NCBI RefSeq assembly: GCF_023369555.1
Contig: NZ_JACJVC010000001.1
Span: 186,001 to 250,000, forward strand
DNA: 64,000 nt
Direction: 5' to 3'
DNA from: Actinomyces sp. AC-20-1
GTDB taxonomy: Bacteria; Actinomycetota; Actinomycetes; Actinomycetales; Actinomycetaceae
Part shown: positions 41,965 through 52,274 of the stretch, piece after piece
Position numbering within the stretch: position 1 is the first letter of the stretch
Layout of the letters: every line of letters starts with the position of its first letter
Position numbers and translations under genes: made by a program
The notes under the pieces: generated by a model
What the model was told of the DNA's origin: nothing
What the model saw: only the letters and a program-made list of their open reading frames with translations
Database searches by the model: none

Positions 41965-43320
41965 GTGAGCAACCGCGTGCCACGTCCCTCCCGCAGCTCC
42001 CCCGCCGCCCGGGCGGGTGGCAGCGGGGCCCGGCGCCACGGCGCGGCCGCCCGGCGCCCGCGGTGGCGCACCGCCCTGGTGCTGCTCCTCGTGCTCGGCG
42101 TGGCCGCCTCGGGCGCCCTCGTGCTGCGCGAGCGCCTGGGCGGTGCCGTCCCTCCGCCCTCCCCCACCGCCGCGCCCGTGGTCGCAGCCCCGTCGCCCTC
42201 CCCGACGCCGAGCCCCACCCCCGAGCCGCCGCCCGACGTCCACCTCACCATCGGCTACGCCGGTGACGTCCTGACCCACATGCCCGTCATGGAGGACACG
42301 GCCGGTGGCGGCGGGGACATCGCCCCCCTCATCGCCGGGGCCGCGCCCTGGACCGCGGGCGCCGACCTCGCCCTGTGCGGGATGGAGGTCCCGGTCTCGC
42401 CCGTGGGCACCGCCTCCGGCTACCCGGTCTTCGCCTCCGTCCCCGCGGTCGTCTCCGCGCTGGCCGCCTCCGGCTTCGACGGCTGCGCGACCGCCTCCAA
42501 CCACGCCTGGGACCAGGGCCTGGCGGGCGTGCTCGCCACCGCCGACCAGCTCGAGGCCCACGGCATGGGCTACGCGGGCACCCACCGCAGCGAGGCGGAG
42601 GCCGCCACCGGCTACCAGCTCTACGCGCTCGAGCGCGAGGGCGTGAGCGTCACCGTCGCCCAGATCTCCACCACCTACGGCCTCAACGGCTTCGTCGCGG
42701 AACCCGCCTGGGCCGTGGACCTCAACGACGTCGCCGCCGTCGAGGCCCGGGCCCGTGCGGCGCGCGAGGCGGGCGCCGACGTCGTCGTGCTGCACACCCA
42801 GATCGGTGAGGAGTACCTGCTGGAGCCGGTGGACGCCCAGCGCGAGTACGCCGCCGCCGTCGCCGCCACCGGCCAGGTGGACCTGCTGCTGGGCGCGCAC
42901 CCGCACGTGCCCCAGACGAACGAGCTGCTGCCCGGCGGGCCCGGCGGCCGGGGCATGTGGGTGTCCTACTCGGCCGGCAACTTCCTGTCGAACCAGTCCG
43001 AGGCCCAGGGCACCGTCATGGCGGGGATCGGCCTGTTCGTGTGGGCCGACGTCGTCGTGAGCACCGCCGTCGACGGGAGACAGGAGGCGCGCGTGGAGGC
43101 CCTGCACTGGCACCCCTTCACCGTGGACAACGACGGCGGGCACCGCGTCATCGACCTGGCGGCCGCCCGGCGCGGCGAGGTCCCCGAGGGCTGCACGCTC
43201 TCCGAGGGGGAGATCGCGCGCCGCTGGGAGGCGGTCATGGCCACGGTCAACAACGCGACCTACAGCGAGGAGGCGCCCTCCCCCACCGGCGACGCTCCGG
43301 TGGCGCTGCCGCGCTCCTGA
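41965..43320 (+). CDS. CapA-family protein (metallophosphatase-like, membrane-anchored)
   Basis: The 451-residue protein has a basic N-terminus, one membrane anchor (about residues 36-56), a Pro/Ser-rich linker, then a CapA domain (about 92-430). Family motifs include GYAGDVLTHMPV, ATASNHAWDQGLAGV (Asn-His), HTQIGEEY and GAHPHVPQ, the metal-binding His/Asn set of calcineurin-like folds. CapA proteins act in extracellular polymer (poly-gamma-glutamate or capsule) synthesis, but there are no capBC genes nearby, so the substrate is unknown. Confidence 0.88.
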   Translation: MSNRVPRPSRSSPAARAGGSGARRHGAAARRPRWRTALVLLLVLGVAASGALVLRERLGGAVPPPSPTAAPVVAAPSPSPTPSPTPEPPPDVHLTIGYAGDVLTHMPVMEDTAGGGGDIAPLIAGAAPWTAGADLALCGMEVPVSPVGTASGYPVFASVPAVVSALAASGFDGCATASNHAWDQGLAGVLATADQLEAHGMGYAGTHRSEAEAATGYQLYALEREGVSVTVAQISTTYGLNGFVAEPAWAVDLNDVAAVEARARAAREAGADVVVLHTQIGEEYLLEPVDAQREYAAAVAATGQVDLLLGAHPHVPQTNELLPGGPGGRGMWVSYSAGNFLSNQSEAQGTVMAGIGLFVWADVVVSTAVDGRQEARVEALHWHPFTVDNDGGHRVIDLAAARRGEVPEGCTLSEGEIARRWEAVMATVNNATYSEEAPSPTGDAPVALPRS

Positions 43321-43356
43321 GCCGGAGCCCGTCCTGGTCTCAGAGGCGGGCGCCGC

Positions 43357-46182
43357 TCACCAGGAGGGGCCGCGGTTGGTCAGGCTCCACGCGTCCTCGG
43401 AGTCCTCCTCGGCGCTGTCGTCGTCCCAGGAGGCGGACTGCGGGACCCCCCGGTCGGCCTCGAGGGGGTCGCCGGCGTAGCGGTCCGTGGCGGCGCTCTC
43501 GCGCAGTCCGGAGGGCACGCGCGCGGCGGTGGCGGCGCCGGCGCCCGGGTCCTCGACCTCGGGGGCCGCCCCCTCGCCCTTGATCCAGGCCAGGGTCTCC
43601 TCCAGCTGCTCGGGCTGGACGAGGACGTCGCGGGCCTTGGATCCCTCGGAGGGGCCGACGACCTCCCGGGACTCGAGCAGGTCCATGAGCCGGCCGGCCT
43701 TGGCGAAGCCGACGCGCAGCTTGCGCTGGAGCATGGAGGTGGAGCCGAACTGGCTGGTGATGATGAGCTCGGCGGCCTGCAGGAGCAGGTCCATGTCGTC
43801 GCCGATCTCCTCGTCGATCTGCTTCTTGACCTCGGGGACGATGACGTCCTCGCGGTAGTCCGGCTCGAGCTGGCGCTTGACGTGCTCGACCACGGAGCGG
43901 ATCTCCGACTCCGTGACCCAGGAGCCCTGGATGCGCACCGGGCTGGACGCGCCCGGCCCCAGGTAGAGGGCGTCGCCCTGGCCGGTGAGGGTCTCCGCGC
44001 CGTTCTGGTCCAGGATGACGCGCGAGTCGAGCTGGGAGGCGGTGGCGAAGGCCAGGCGCGAGGGCACGTTGGACTTGATGAGGCCCGTGACCACCTGGGC
44101 CACCGGACGCTGGGTGGCGAGCACGAGGTGGATGCCGGCGGCGCGGGCCAGCTGGGTGATGCGCTGGATGGAGGCCTCGACGTCCTTGGGGGCCGTCATC
44201 ATGAGGTCGGCGAGCTCGTCGACGACGACGAGGAGGTAGGGGTAGGGGCTGATGACGCGGGCGGAGCCCTCGAGGGGCTGGACCTCGCCGGCGCGCACGG
44301 CCTTGTTGAAGTCGTCGATGTGCTTGTAGCCGAAGGAGGCGAGGTCGTCGTAGCGGGCGTCCATCTCCCGCACCACCCAGTCCAGGGCCTCGGCGGCCTT
44401 CTTCGGGCTCGTGATGATGGGGGTGATGAGGTGCGGGATGCCCTCGTAGACGGTCAGCTCGACCCGCTTGGGGTCGACCAGGACCATGCGGACCTCCTCG
44501 GGGGTGGCCCGCATCATGATCGAGGTGATCATCGAGTTGACGAAGGAGGACTTGCCCGAGCCGGTCTGACCGGCGACGAGCAGGTGAGGGGTCTTGGCGA
44601 GGTTGGTGACGACGTAGTCGCCCTCGACGTTCTTGCCCAGGCCGACGACGAGCGGGTGGGCCTGCTTCCTGGCGACGCCCGAGCGCAGGACGTCCCCGAG
44701 CTTGACCATCTCGCGGTCGGAGTTGGGGATCTCGACGCCGATGGCGCTCTTGCCGGGGATGGGGGTGAGCAGGCGGATCTCGTCGCTGCCCACCGCGTAG
44801 GCGATGTTCTTCTCCTGGCTGGTGACGCGAGAGACGTTGACGCCGCGGCCCAGGTGGACCTCGTAGCGGGTCACCTGGGGCCCGCGCGTGTAACCGGTGA
44901 CGGTGGCGTCCACGCCGAACTCGGTGAAGACGCCCTGGAGGCACTCGACGATGGCGTCGTTGGCCTCGGTGCGCGTGGCGTGGCCGGGGCCGGGCTCGAG
45001 GAGGTCGTCGGCCGGCAGGGTGTAGGCGCCGCCGCCGGGCAGCGTCATCTGGCTCAGGGCGATCTCGTCAGCGAGGTCGAGGGCGTCGTCGGGGCGGACC
45101 TGGGGGGTCTCCTCGGTGACGGCGTCCGGCTCGGCGGGGGGCACGGGGCGCAGGACGCCGGTGGCGCCGGGCCGGGCGGCGGGGGTGACGCGCACGGCGG
45201 GCGGCTCGTCATCCAGGAGTCCGAGCAGGTCGTCGTCGGGGCTGATGACGGTGGTGGCGGCGTCGCGGGAGACGTCCTCCTGCCCGCCCGGGGACAGGTC
45301 CTCGGTGGCGACCTCGAGCGGGTCCGGCGCGCTGCGCGGACGGCGGGGGCGCCGTCCCGTGCCCCGTGCGGGGGCCTGCTCCGTCTCGTCGCCGGGGGCG
45401 CGCGAGGGGCGTCGGCGGGAGGGGCCGGACTCGATGGCGCTGACGAAGGGCTCGTCGGCCTCGTAGGAGTCCAGGCGTGAGGTCGGCGGCTCCTGGGCGT
45501 CGCGCTCGGCGCGTGCGGAGCGGTGCTCGCGCAGGCGGTCGATGAGGCGCAGGGCGAGGGAGTCATCGCTCGGGTCGTCGTCCAGGCGCTCCTCGCCGCG
45601 GCTCTCCCGTATGAGGTCGCGCACCTCGGCGATGGTCAGTCCCGACAGGACGATGAGGGAGAAGACGATGAGGAGGATGAAGAGGATGACGGCGCCGACG
45701 GCGCTGAAGAGCACGGTGAGCGGGTAGCCGACCGCCCAGCCGAGCAGGCCGCCCGCCTCCTCGATGGGGCCCAGGCCCGCGGTGATGGCGGGGTTGCCCT
45801 TGGCGACCTGGATGATGCCGGTCAGGCCGGTGAGGACCCCGAGGCAGCCGACGGCGACCCGCGCGTGGACGGGGGCCATGCGGTGCACGCGCAGCATGGT
45901 GACGCCCAGGGCGACGAGCAGGACCGGCACGATGACCCCGAGCACGCCGACGAGCCCGGCGGCGATGTGGTGCAGGACGCCGCCGGCGGCGCCGGAGACA
46001 CCGAACCACTCGCGCAGGGCGGTGACGACGGCGAGGGCGAGCAGGAGGAAGGCCCAGGCGGTGCGGCGGAAGCGCGCACCGGGCTGCGCCTCCACCGTGG
46101 CCGGCTCGGCCTTGGTGGTGCGGCTGCGACGGCCGGAGCCGCGCGCGGGAGACGACGGGGTCGAGGAGCGACGAGTGGCCAT
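43357..46182 (-). CDS. ftsK: DNA translocase FtsK/SpoIIIE
   Basis: The 941-residue septal DNA pump clears chromosomes at division. Four N-terminal helices (about residues 40-180), an acidic/Pro-rich linker, the alpha-beta motor with Walker [11 protein letters not shown] and Walker [13 protein letters not shown], and a C-terminal gamma winged helix ([27 protein letters not shown]) are all present. A short leader follows a -10-like TAGCGT (46192-46197). It is upstream of no recognisable partner. Confidence 0.96.
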   Translation of the reverse strand: MATRRSSTPSSPARGSGRRSRTTKAEPATVEAQPGARFRRTAWAFLLLALAVVTALREWFGVSGAAGGVLHHIAAGLVGVLGVIVPVLLVALGVTMLRVHRMAPVHARVAVGCLGVLTGLTGIIQVAKGNPAITAGLGPIEEAGGLLGWAVGYPLTVLFSAVGAVILFILLIVFSLIVLSGLTIAEVRDLIRESRGEERLDDDPSDDSLALRLIDRLREHRSARAERDAQEPPTSRLDSYEADEPFVSAIESGPSRRRPSRAPGDETEQAPARGTGRRPRRPRSAPDPLEVATEDLSPGGQEDVSRDAATTVISPDDDLLGLLDDEPPAVRVTPAARPGATGVLRPVPPAEPDAVTEETPQVRPDDALDLADEIALSQMTLPGGGAYTLPADDLLEPGPGHATRTEANDAIVECLQGVFTEFGVDATVTGYTRGPQVTRYEVHLGRGVNVSRVTSQEKNIAYAVGSDEIRLLTPIPGKSAIGVEIPNSDREMVKLGDVLRSGVARKQAHPLVVGLGKNVEGDYVVTNLAKTPHLLVAGQTGSGKSSFVNSMITSIMMRATPEEVRMVLVDPKRVELTVYEGIPHLITPIITSPKKAAEALDWVVREMDARYDDLASFGYKHIDDFNKAVRAGEVQPLEGSARVISPYPYLLVVVDELADLMMTAPKDVEASIQRITQLARAAGIHLVLATQRPVAQVVTGLIKSNVPSRLAFATASQLDSRVILDQNGAETLTGQGDALYLGPGASSPVRIQGSWVTESEIRSVVEHVKRQLEPDYREDVIVPEVKKQIDEEIGDDMDLLLQAAELIITSQFGSTSMLQRKLRVGFAKAGRLMDLLESREVVGPSEGSKARDVLVQPEQLEETLAWIKGEGAAPEVEDPGAGAATAARVPSGLRESAATDRYAGDPLEADRGVPQSASWDDDSAEEDSEDAWSLTNRGPSW

Positions 46183-46267
46183 GATGCTGCGACGCTAGCG
46201 GCTCGCCCGGGGCGCGGGCGGCTGCCACGCCGCCCCGGGCGGTGTGCTGTGCGCCGTGCCCCGGGGC

Positions 46268-47185
46268 TCAGGCCTCGGCGAGCAGGGCGTCGATCTCGTT
46301 GCGCCGGGGCGCGCGGGCCGGCCCGCGCCGGGAGACGGCCTCGGCGGCGGCCGCGTTGGCCCGGCGGGCGGCCGAGACGACGTCCAGGCCGTCCATGAGA
46401 CCGGTGACGAGGACCCCGGTGTGCGTGTCGCCCGCCCCGGTGGTGTCGACGACGTCGCGGGCGAAGCCGGGCACCTCCAGGTGCTCGCCCGTGGGCAGCC
46501 ACAGCTCGCAGCCGTGCACGCCGGTGCGCCGCACGATGAGGGCCTCGGGGGCGGCCTCGCGCAGCCTGTCGGGGCTGCCGAGGCGGGCGATGGTCTCGGT
46601 GATCTCGAGCATGTTGCCCGTCAGCAGGGTGGTGCGGGCGAGCACGGGCAGGAGGATGACGTCGTCGATCTCGGCCTGGGCGGGCCCGAGGTCGAGGATG
46701 AGCCCGACCCCCTGGGGCAGGGTGAGGAGCCAGTCGGACAGGGGCTTGGCCGAGCTGTCGTGGGCGAGGTCGTAGCCGGTGCAGTAGACCCAGTCGCCCT
46801 CGATGAGCTCCAGGCGCTCGAGGTCCTCGACCTGGGGCTCGGCCTCGATGCCCTCGGTGGTGATGAAGGTGCGCCTGCCCGAGGGCTCGATGAGCGTGGT
46901 GCAGGTGCCGATGTCCCCGACGAGCTCGTCGACGACGAGCTCGACGCCGTCGCTGAGCATCTCGCGGCGCACCTGGGCGGAGTTCGGTCCGGTGCCCAGG
47001 GTCGTGGCGAGGGCGGTCGGCAGGCCCTGGCGGGCGACGGCGGAGACGACCGTGTAGCCGCCGCCGACGACGGGGCCTGAGGAGACGGCGGTGACGGCGC
47101 CGCCGGGCGAGGGCACGCGCTCGACGCGCAGCGGCAGGTCCACAAGGACCGAGCCGGTCGAGATGAAGCAGGGTGGGCGCAGCAC
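46268..47185 (-). CDS. PfkB-family carbohydrate kinase
   Basis: The 305-residue kinase has PfkB signature 1 (VVGGGYTVVSAVARQGLPTALATTLGTG) and signature 2 with catalytic Asp (DTTGAGDTHTGVLVTG). It could phosphorylate ribose, fructose or a nucleoside; the substrate cannot be assigned. It starts 7 bp after the RNase J stop, so the two are probably co-transcribed. Confidence 0.9.
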   Translation of the reverse strand: MLRPPCFISTGSVLVDLPLRVERVPSPGGAVTAVSSGPVVGGGYTVVSAVARQGLPTALATTLGTGPNSAQVRREMLSDGVELVVDELVGDIGTCTTLIEPSGRRTFITTEGIEAEPQVEDLERLELIEGDWVYCTGYDLAHDSSAKPLSDWLLTLPQGVGLILDLGPAQAEIDDVILLPVLARTTLLTGNMLEITETIARLGSPDRLREAAPEALIVRRTGVHGCELWLPTGEHLEVPGFARDVVDTTGAGDTHTGVLVTGLMDGLDVVSAARRANAAAAEAVSRRGPARAPRRNEIDALLAEA

Positions 47186-47192
47186 GGGCGGC

Positions 47193-48878
47193 TCAGGCCT
47201 CGATGACGACGGGCACGATCATCGGGCGGCGCTTGAGGCGTCGGCCGACGAAGCGTCCCAGGGTGCGCCGCATGACCTGCTGGAGGGAGTGCGCGTCCTG
47301 GTTGCCCTTGTCGAGGGCCTCCTGGAGGGCGTCGGTGACGTCGGGGATGATCTCGTCGAAGACGGCGTCGTCCTCGGCGACGCCGCGGGCCTGGATGTCC
47401 GGGCCGGCGAGGATGGTGCCGGTCTTGGTCTCGACGACGGCGTAGACGCTGACGAAGCCCTCGGAGGCGAGGATGCGGCGGTCCTTGAGCTCGGTCTCGT
47501 CGATCTCGCCGACGCTGGACCCGTCGACGTAGACGTAGCCGCAGGGCACCTGCCCGGCGATGCGGGCGGTGCCGTCCTTGAGGTCGACGGCGACGCCGTC
47601 CTCGCAGAGCATGACGTTCTGGGGCGGGATGCCGGTCTTGACGGCCAGGGCGCCGTTGGCGACGAGGTGGCGGATCTCGCCGTGGATCGGCATGACGTTG
47701 CGCGGGCCGACGATGTTGTAGACGTGCAGCAGCTCCTCGGAGGAGGCGTGGCCGGAGACGTGGACCTTGGCGTTGCCCTGGTGGACGACGCGCGCGCCCA
47801 GGCGCATGAGCTGGTTGATGACCCGGTAGACCGAGTTCTCGTTGCCGGGGATGAGGGAGGAGGCGAAGATGACCGTGTCGCCCGGCTCGACGGTGATGGT
47901 GCGGTGCTCGCCGTGGGCCATGCGCGACAGGGCGGCCATGGGCTCGCCCTGGGAGCCGGTGACCATGAGGACGCGCTGGTCCTCGGGCAGGGAGGTCAGG
48001 TCGCGGGCGTCGATGAGGACGCCGTCGGGGACCTTGAGGTAGCCGCGCTCGGCGGCGATGCCCATGTTGCGGACCATGGATCGTCCGACGAGGGCGACGC
48101 GGCGGCCGTGGTCGGCGGCGGCGTCGAGCACCTGCTGGACGCGGTGCACGTGGCTGGCGAAGGAGGCGACGATGATCTGCTGGTCGGACTCGGCGAAGAC
48201 GTTGTCGAGGACCGGGCCGATCTGGTTCTCGTGGCCGATCATGCCGGGGACCTCGGCGTTGGTGGAGTCGACGCAGAAGAGGTCGACGCCCTCGTCGGCG
48301 AAGCGGGCGAAGGAGCGCAGGTCCGTGATGCGCCCGTCGATGGGCAGGGAGTCGACCTTGAAGTCGCCGGTGGCGAGGACGTTGCCGGCGTCGGTGCGGA
48401 TGAACACGGCCATGGCGTCCGGGATGGAGTGGTTGACCGCCACGAACTCCATGTCGAAGGGGCCGTAGGAGACCTCCTCGTGCTCGGTGACGACGTCGAG
48501 GACGGGGCGGATGCGGTGCTCCTTGAGCTTGGCCTCGACGAAGGCGAGGGTGAGCTCGCTGCCGACCAGCGGGATGTCCTCGCGCAGGCGCAGGAGGTAG
48601 GGCACGCCGCCGATGTGGTCCTCGTGCCCGTGGGTGAGGACGAGGGCGACGACGTCGTCGAGGCGGTCCTCGATGGAGGAGAAGTCGGGGAGGATGAGGT
48701 CGACGCCGGGCTGGTCCTCCTCGGGGAAGAGGACGCCGCAGTCGACGACGAGGAGCCTGTCGTCGAGCTCGAAGACGGTCATGTTGCGGCCGACCTCGCC
48801 GAGCCCGCCGAGGGGGGTGATGCGCATCGCGCCGTCGGGGAGCGGGCCGGGGGCCTTGAGCGTGGGGAAGTTCGTCAC
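47193..48878 (-). CDS. rnj: Ribonuclease J
   Basis: The 561-residue metallo-beta-lactamase/beta-CASP nuclease matures and degrades RNA. The metal motif is LTHGHEDHIGG, with other ligands in VNHSIPDA and GDFKVD, and the beta-CASP/C-terminal part holds GHASSEELLHVYNIVGP and MPIHGE. I favour GTG 48878: a -10-like TATGCT (48886-48891) lies 7 nt upstream and contains the only upstream ATG (48890), implying a leaderless mRNA. Confidence 0.94.
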   Translation of the reverse strand: MTNFPTLKAPGPLPDGAMRITPLGGLGEVGRNMTVFELDDRLLVVDCGVLFPEEDQPGVDLILPDFSSIEDRLDDVVALVLTHGHEDHIGGVPYLLRLREDIPLVGSELTLAFVEAKLKEHRIRPVLDVVTEHEEVSYGPFDMEFVAVNHSIPDAMAVFIRTDAGNVLATGDFKVDSLPIDGRITDLRSFARFADEGVDLFCVDSTNAEVPGMIGHENQIGPVLDNVFAESDQQIIVASFASHVHRVQQVLDAAADHGRRVALVGRSMVRNMGIAAERGYLKVPDGVLIDARDLTSLPEDQRVLMVTGSQGEPMAALSRMAHGEHRTITVEPGDTVIFASSLIPGNENSVYRVINQLMRLGARVVHQGNAKVHVSGHASSEELLHVYNIVGPRNVMPIHGEIRHLVANGALAVKTGIPPQNVMLCEDGVAVDLKDGTARIAGQVPCGYVYVDGSSVGEIDETELKDRRILASEGFVSVYAVVETKTGTILAGPDIQARGVAEDDAVFDEIIPDVTDALQEALDKGNQDAHSLQQVMRRTLGRFVGRRLKRRPMIVPVVIEA

Positions 48879-48935
48879 GGGAGCGAGCATAGCCAGTCGC
48901 TCGGGCGGGCCGCCGCAGGGGCCGGGGACGGAGAA

Positions 48936-48967
48936 AGGAGCCCGGCCGCGGGTGCGGCTGGGCTCCT
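48936..48967 (-). terminator. Rho-independent terminator of the tRNA cluster
   Basis: On the minus strand an imperfect 14-bp stem (AGGAGCCCAGCCGC with GCGGCCGGGCTCCT, one mismatch) with a 4-nt loop is followed by TTTCTCC, starting 7 nt after the last tRNA-Glu. Its placement fits termination of the tRNA-Gln/tRNA-Glu transcript ahead of rnj. Confidence 0.7.
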
Positions 48968-48974
48968 CGACTCG

Positions 48975-49047
48975 TACCCCGTACCGGATTTGAACCGGTG
49001 CTGCCGCCGTGAGAGGGCGGTGTCCTGGGCCGCTAGACGAACGGGGC
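48975..49047 (-). tRNA. tRNA-Glu(CTC), copy nearest rnj
   Basis: The 73-nt sequence folds as a cloverleaf: acceptor GCCCCGT/ACGGGGT with discriminator A, anticodon stem CCGCC/GGCGG, loop CTCTCAC giving anticodon CTC (codon GAG), and T-loop GGTTCAAATCC. CCA is not encoded. It is identical to the copy at 49206-49278. Confidence 0.95.
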
Positions 49048-49099
49048 GTCGGAACTGGTTGTCCCTGGGACGCGCGAGCCTCGGGCTCGACGCGTTCCG

Positions 49100-49172
49100 T
49101 ACCCCGTACCGGATTTGAACCGGTGCTGCCGCCGTGAGAGGGCGGTGTCCTAGGCCGCTAGACGAACGGGGC
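49100..49172 (-). tRNA. tRNA-Glu(CTC), middle copy
   Basis: The same cloverleaf and anticodon CTC as its neighbours, differing at one D-loop base (GGCCTAGGAC instead of GGCCCAGGAC). CCA is not encoded. It lies 33 nt from the next copy. Confidence 0.95.
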
Positions 49173-49205
49173 CTTGACTCAGGGGCGCTGCGGCCGCCTG
49201 ACTCG

Positions 49206-49278
49206 TACCCCGTACCGGATTTGAACCGGTGCTGCCGCCGTGAGAGGGCGGTGTCCTGGGCCGCTAGACGAACGGGGC
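49206..49278 (-). tRNA. tRNA-Glu(CTC), copy nearest tRNA-Gln
   Basis: A full 73-nt tRNA-Glu with anticodon CTC, identical to 48975-49047. The flanking bases downstream of the two identical copies are also alike, suggesting recent duplication. Confidence 0.95.
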
Positions 49279-49350
49279 CTCATGTACTTGTGGTGGGCCC
49301 GGGACGAGCCGGGTCCGTGAGGACGCCGGCGCTTGCCCCCGTGCTCTCCG

Positions 49351-49422
49351 CTGGGGTACCAGGACTCGAACCTAGAATGGATGAACCAGAATCACCTGTG
49401 TTGCCAATTACACCATACCCCA
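49351..49422 (-). tRNA. tRNA-Gln(CTG)
   Basis: A 72-nt tRNA with acceptor TGGGGTA/TACCCCA, discriminator G, anticodon stem GGTGA/TCATC and loop TTCTGGT, giving anticodon CTG (codon CAG). The T1-A72 pair is typical for tRNA-Gln. It is first in the transcript, followed by the three tRNA-Glu genes. Confidence 0.95.
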
Positions 49423-49470
49423 AAGAAATGGTGCGTCCCCGTGCGTCTTCCGCCCGGGGCAGCGGGAAGT

Positions 49471-49499
49471 AATCTACACGCCGCCCCTCAGGCCGCCAA
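49471..49499 (-). promoter_or_regulatory. Probable promoter of the tRNA cluster
   Basis: On the minus strand -35 TTGGCG (49494-49499) and -10 TAGATT (49471-49476) are 17 nt apart, about 50 bp upstream of tRNA-Gln. The region 49423-49715 otherwise contains only this and the lipoprotein leader. Confidence 0.5.
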
Positions 49500-49715
49500 A
49501 TCCTCCTCGCGTGAGTGCGACCACAGTGCCCGACCGCAGCCCGCGAGCGCAGCGGCCGCCCGCACGGCACCGGCCCGCCCGGGTGGTGAGCGCTCCCCGC
49601 CCCGGAGCCCGTCACGCGGCCGGGCGCGCCCGTAGACTCCCGGTGGGCGCGTCCTGCGGCGCCGCCGCGGCCCTGCCCCCACCGGCCCCTCAGTCCCCAC
49701 AGCACGGAGGCGATG

Positions 49716-50525
49716 ATGACCCCGAGCCCGCACTGCCCCACCCGTCCTCACGCGCGGGTCCTGCGCGCCCTCGCGACCAGCCTGTGCGTGACCGGCTGCC
49801 TCAGCGGCCTGGCCGCCTGCTCACCGGGCGGCCAGGGCTCCGACGCCACAACCGCCTCCGCCTCGTCCGAGGACGGGGGCCTGCTGTCCGCCGCCACCGC
49901 ACGCCCCTCGATCGAGCAGGTGCAGGCCTCCCCCACCGCGACCGCCTCCACCGCGGCCGGAGGCGTGGGCGCCCGCCCCTCCGACGCGGCCCCGGGCCGG
50001 CCCACCGCCTCCTGGACGCCGCCCGAGGTGCGCTTCTACAACGAGAACTGGAGCTACTGGTACCAGGACGACTCCATCACCAACCAGGACTCCATCACCA
50101 GCCAGGGCAACCTCGAGGGCTACCGCACCTACACGGGCACCTGCGCCGGCTTCGCCACCCGTGACATCAACGAGGCCACCCACTTCTCGGGCCTGAGCGA
50201 CGAGGTCCTGAGCGCCAACCTCCTCGACGGCTCCGCCAACATGGACTCCTTCACCGAGACCGCCCGCGAACGCGTCTCCCTCGTGACGGACGAGGGCGGG
50301 ACGATGGAGGGCTACAACGTCACCTACACCGGCACCTACACGTGGGCCGACGGCCCCGGTGAGGTCCGCGGCTACCGCTTCGCGCGCACCGTTGGTGACG
50401 CCGGCCTCAACTTCGTCGTCATGCTCATGTGCCGGGCGGGCGACGAGATGACCCTCGACCAGTGGCACGAGGTGCTGGCCGGCATGCGCCTGACCGGTGT
50501 GAGCGGCGGCCCGATGGGCGAGTGA
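49716..50525 (+). CDS. Putative lipoprotein of unknown function
   Basis: The 269-residue protein has a lipoprotein signal with lipobox LAAC (Cys35), a Ser/Thr/Ala-rich linker to about residue 105, then a compact domain with VRFYNENWSYWYQDD and a repeated SITNQD/SITSQG. Two Cys (in GTCAGFAT and LMCRAGD) may pair. No family is recognised. ATG 49716 has GGAGG 5 nt upstream; an ATG one codon earlier is too close. It is convergent with gltX. Confidence 0.82.
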   Translation: MTPSPHCPTRPHARVLRALATSLCVTGCLSGLAACSPGGQGSDATTASASSEDGGLLSAATARPSIEQVQASPTATASTAAGGVGARPSDAAPGRPTASWTPPEVRFYNENWSYWYQDDSITNQDSITSQGNLEGYRTYTGTCAGFATRDINEATHFSGLSDEVLSANLLDGSANMDSFTETARERVSLVTDEGGTMEGYNVTYTGTYTWADGPGEVRGYRFARTVGDAGLNFVVMLMCRAGDEMTLDQWHEVLAGMRLTGVSGGPMGE

Positions 50526-50554
50526 CCCGGCGGGCGCGTGAGCCGGGCGGGCGC

Positions 50555-50572
50555 GGGCAGGGGCCCCTGCCC
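50555..50572. terminator. Perfect 18-bp palindrome between lipoprotein gene and gltX
   Basis: GGGCAGGGGCCCCTGCCC is fully self-complementary and lies in the 84-bp gap between two convergent genes. It is probably the bidirectional terminator; there is no T-run. Confidence 0.45.
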
Positions 50573-50609
50573 TGCTCCTGAGGGCGCGCAGGCCCTCGCA
50601 CGGTCCTTG

Positions 50610-52184
50610 TCAGCCCAGGCGCGCGCGCAGGGCCCGCAGGCGCGCCAGCGAGGAGCCGGCTCCCAGGATCTCCATGGACTCGAACAGCGGCGGGGAGACC
50701 TGTCGCCCGGTGACGGCCACGCGCAGGGGGCCGAAGGCGAGGCGGGGCTTGATGCCCAGGCCCTCGACGATGGCCTCGCGCAGGACCTCCTCGAGGCGGG
50801 CGGTGACCCACTCGTCCGGGTCCAGGTCCTCGAGCGCCGCCAGGGCGGCGTCGAGGACGGCGGGCGCGGAGTCCTTGAGCTTGGACACGGCCGTGGCGTC
50901 CAGCACGAGGTCCTCGTCGCCGGTGAGCAGGAAGCCCAGCATCTCGCGGGCCTCGCCGAGCAGCTGCACACGGGTCTGGATGAGGGGGGCGGCGGCCGAG
51001 AGCACCTCCTGCTCGCGCTCAGTGAGGTCCGCGAAGGCGGGGGCGCTCACCAGCGGGCGCGGCGCCCAGTCCGGGTCGGCCGGGTCGGGGAAGGCGTCCG
51101 CGAGGTAGGGCACGAGCCGGTCGCGGAAGTCCTCGGGCTCGAGCAGGCGCACGTGCTCGGCGTTGATGGCCTCGCACTTCCTCGGGTCGAAGCGCGCGGG
51201 GTTCGGGTTGACGTCGGCCACGTCGAAGGAGGCGATGAGCTCGGCGGGGCTGAAGACGTCCTGGTCCTTGGACAGGGACCAGCCCAGCAGCGCCAGGTAG
51301 TTGAGCAGGCCCTCGGGGACCATGCCCCGGTGGCGGTGGATGAGGAGGTTGGACTCCGGGTCCCGCTTGGAGAGCTTCTTGTTGCCCTCGCCCATGACGT
51401 AGGGCAGGTGGCCGAACCGGGGCATGACCTGGGCCCGGCCGATCGCCATGAGGGCGCGGTAGAGGACCACCTGGCGGGGCGTGGAGGACAGCAGGTCCTC
51501 GCCGCGCAGGACGTGGGTGATGCCCATGGCGGCGTCGTCGACGGGGTTGACGAGCGTGTAGAGGGGGTCTCCGTTGGCACGCACGACGACGTAGTCGGGC
51601 ACGGAGCCGGCCTTGAAGGTGATGGGGCCGCGCACGAGGTCGTCGAAGGTGATGTCCTCGTCGGGCATGCGCAGGCGCAGGACGGGCTCGCGCCCCTGGG
51701 CGCGCAAGGCGGCCCTCTGCTCCTCGCTCAGGTCGCGGTCGAAGCCGTCGTAGCCGAGCTTGGGGTCCTCCCCGCGGGCGCGGTGGCGCTCCTCGACCTC
51801 CTCGGGGGTGGAGAAGGACTCGTAGAGGTAGCCGGCCTCGAGCAGCTCGGCGGCGACCTGCCGGTACAGGTCCATGCGCTGGGACTGGCGGTAGGGCTCG
51901 TGGGGGCCTCCCTTGCCGACGCCCTCGTCCCAGTCGAGGCCGAGCCAGGACAGGGAGTCGAGGATGGCGTGGAAGGACTCCTCGGAGTCGCGGGCGGCGT
52001 CGGTGTCCTCGATGCGGAAGACGAAGGTGCCGCCGGTGTGGCGCGCGTAGGCCCAGTTGAACAGGCAGGTGCGGACCATGCCCACGTGCGGGGTACCCGT
52101 CGGGGAGGGGCAGAAGCGCACGCGGACGGGCGAGGAGCCGACGGCGGGGACGGTGGGTGTCTCGGGGAGGCGGGTGGCAGTCAT
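50610..52184 (-). CDS. gltX: Glutamyl-tRNA synthetase
   Basis: The 524-residue class I enzyme charges tRNA-Glu. The HIGH motif is [11 protein letters not shown], the KMSKS motif is KKLSKRD, and [15 protein letters not shown] and YLALLGWS are typical. In actinobacteria GltX usually also mischarges tRNA-Gln for GatCAB. Its gene lies close to the tRNA-Gln/tRNA-Glu cluster. The ATG at 52184 follows a -10-like TACGCT (52194-52199) by 9 nt, so the leader is absent or minimal. Confidence 0.97.
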   Translation of the reverse strand: MTATRLPETPTVPAVGSSPVRVRFCPSPTGTPHVGMVRTCLFNWAYARHTGGTFVFRIEDTDAARDSEESFHAILDSLSWLGLDWDEGVGKGGPHEPYRQSQRMDLYRQVAAELLEAGYLYESFSTPEEVEERHRARGEDPKLGYDGFDRDLSEEQRAALRAQGREPVLRLRMPDEDITFDDLVRGPITFKAGSVPDYVVVRANGDPLYTLVNPVDDAAMGITHVLRGEDLLSSTPRQVVLYRALMAIGRAQVMPRFGHLPYVMGEGNKKLSKRDPESNLLIHRHRGMVPEGLLNYLALLGWSLSKDQDVFSPAELIASFDVADVNPNPARFDPRKCEAINAEHVRLLEPEDFRDRLVPYLADAFPDPADPDWAPRPLVSAPAFADLTEREQEVLSAAAPLIQTRVQLLGEAREMLGFLLTGDEDLVLDATAVSKLKDSAPAVLDAALAALEDLDPDEWVTARLEEVLREAIVEGLGIKPRLAFGPLRVAVTGRQVSPPLFESMEILGAGSSLARLRALRARLG

Positions 52185-52274
52185 GATGGGCCAAGCGTAG
52201 CGCCCGCTACCCCGGGCAACCGGGTCCGGCCCCGTGACCGCGCCCCGGCCCGGAGCCCGCCTAGACTCACCCCC

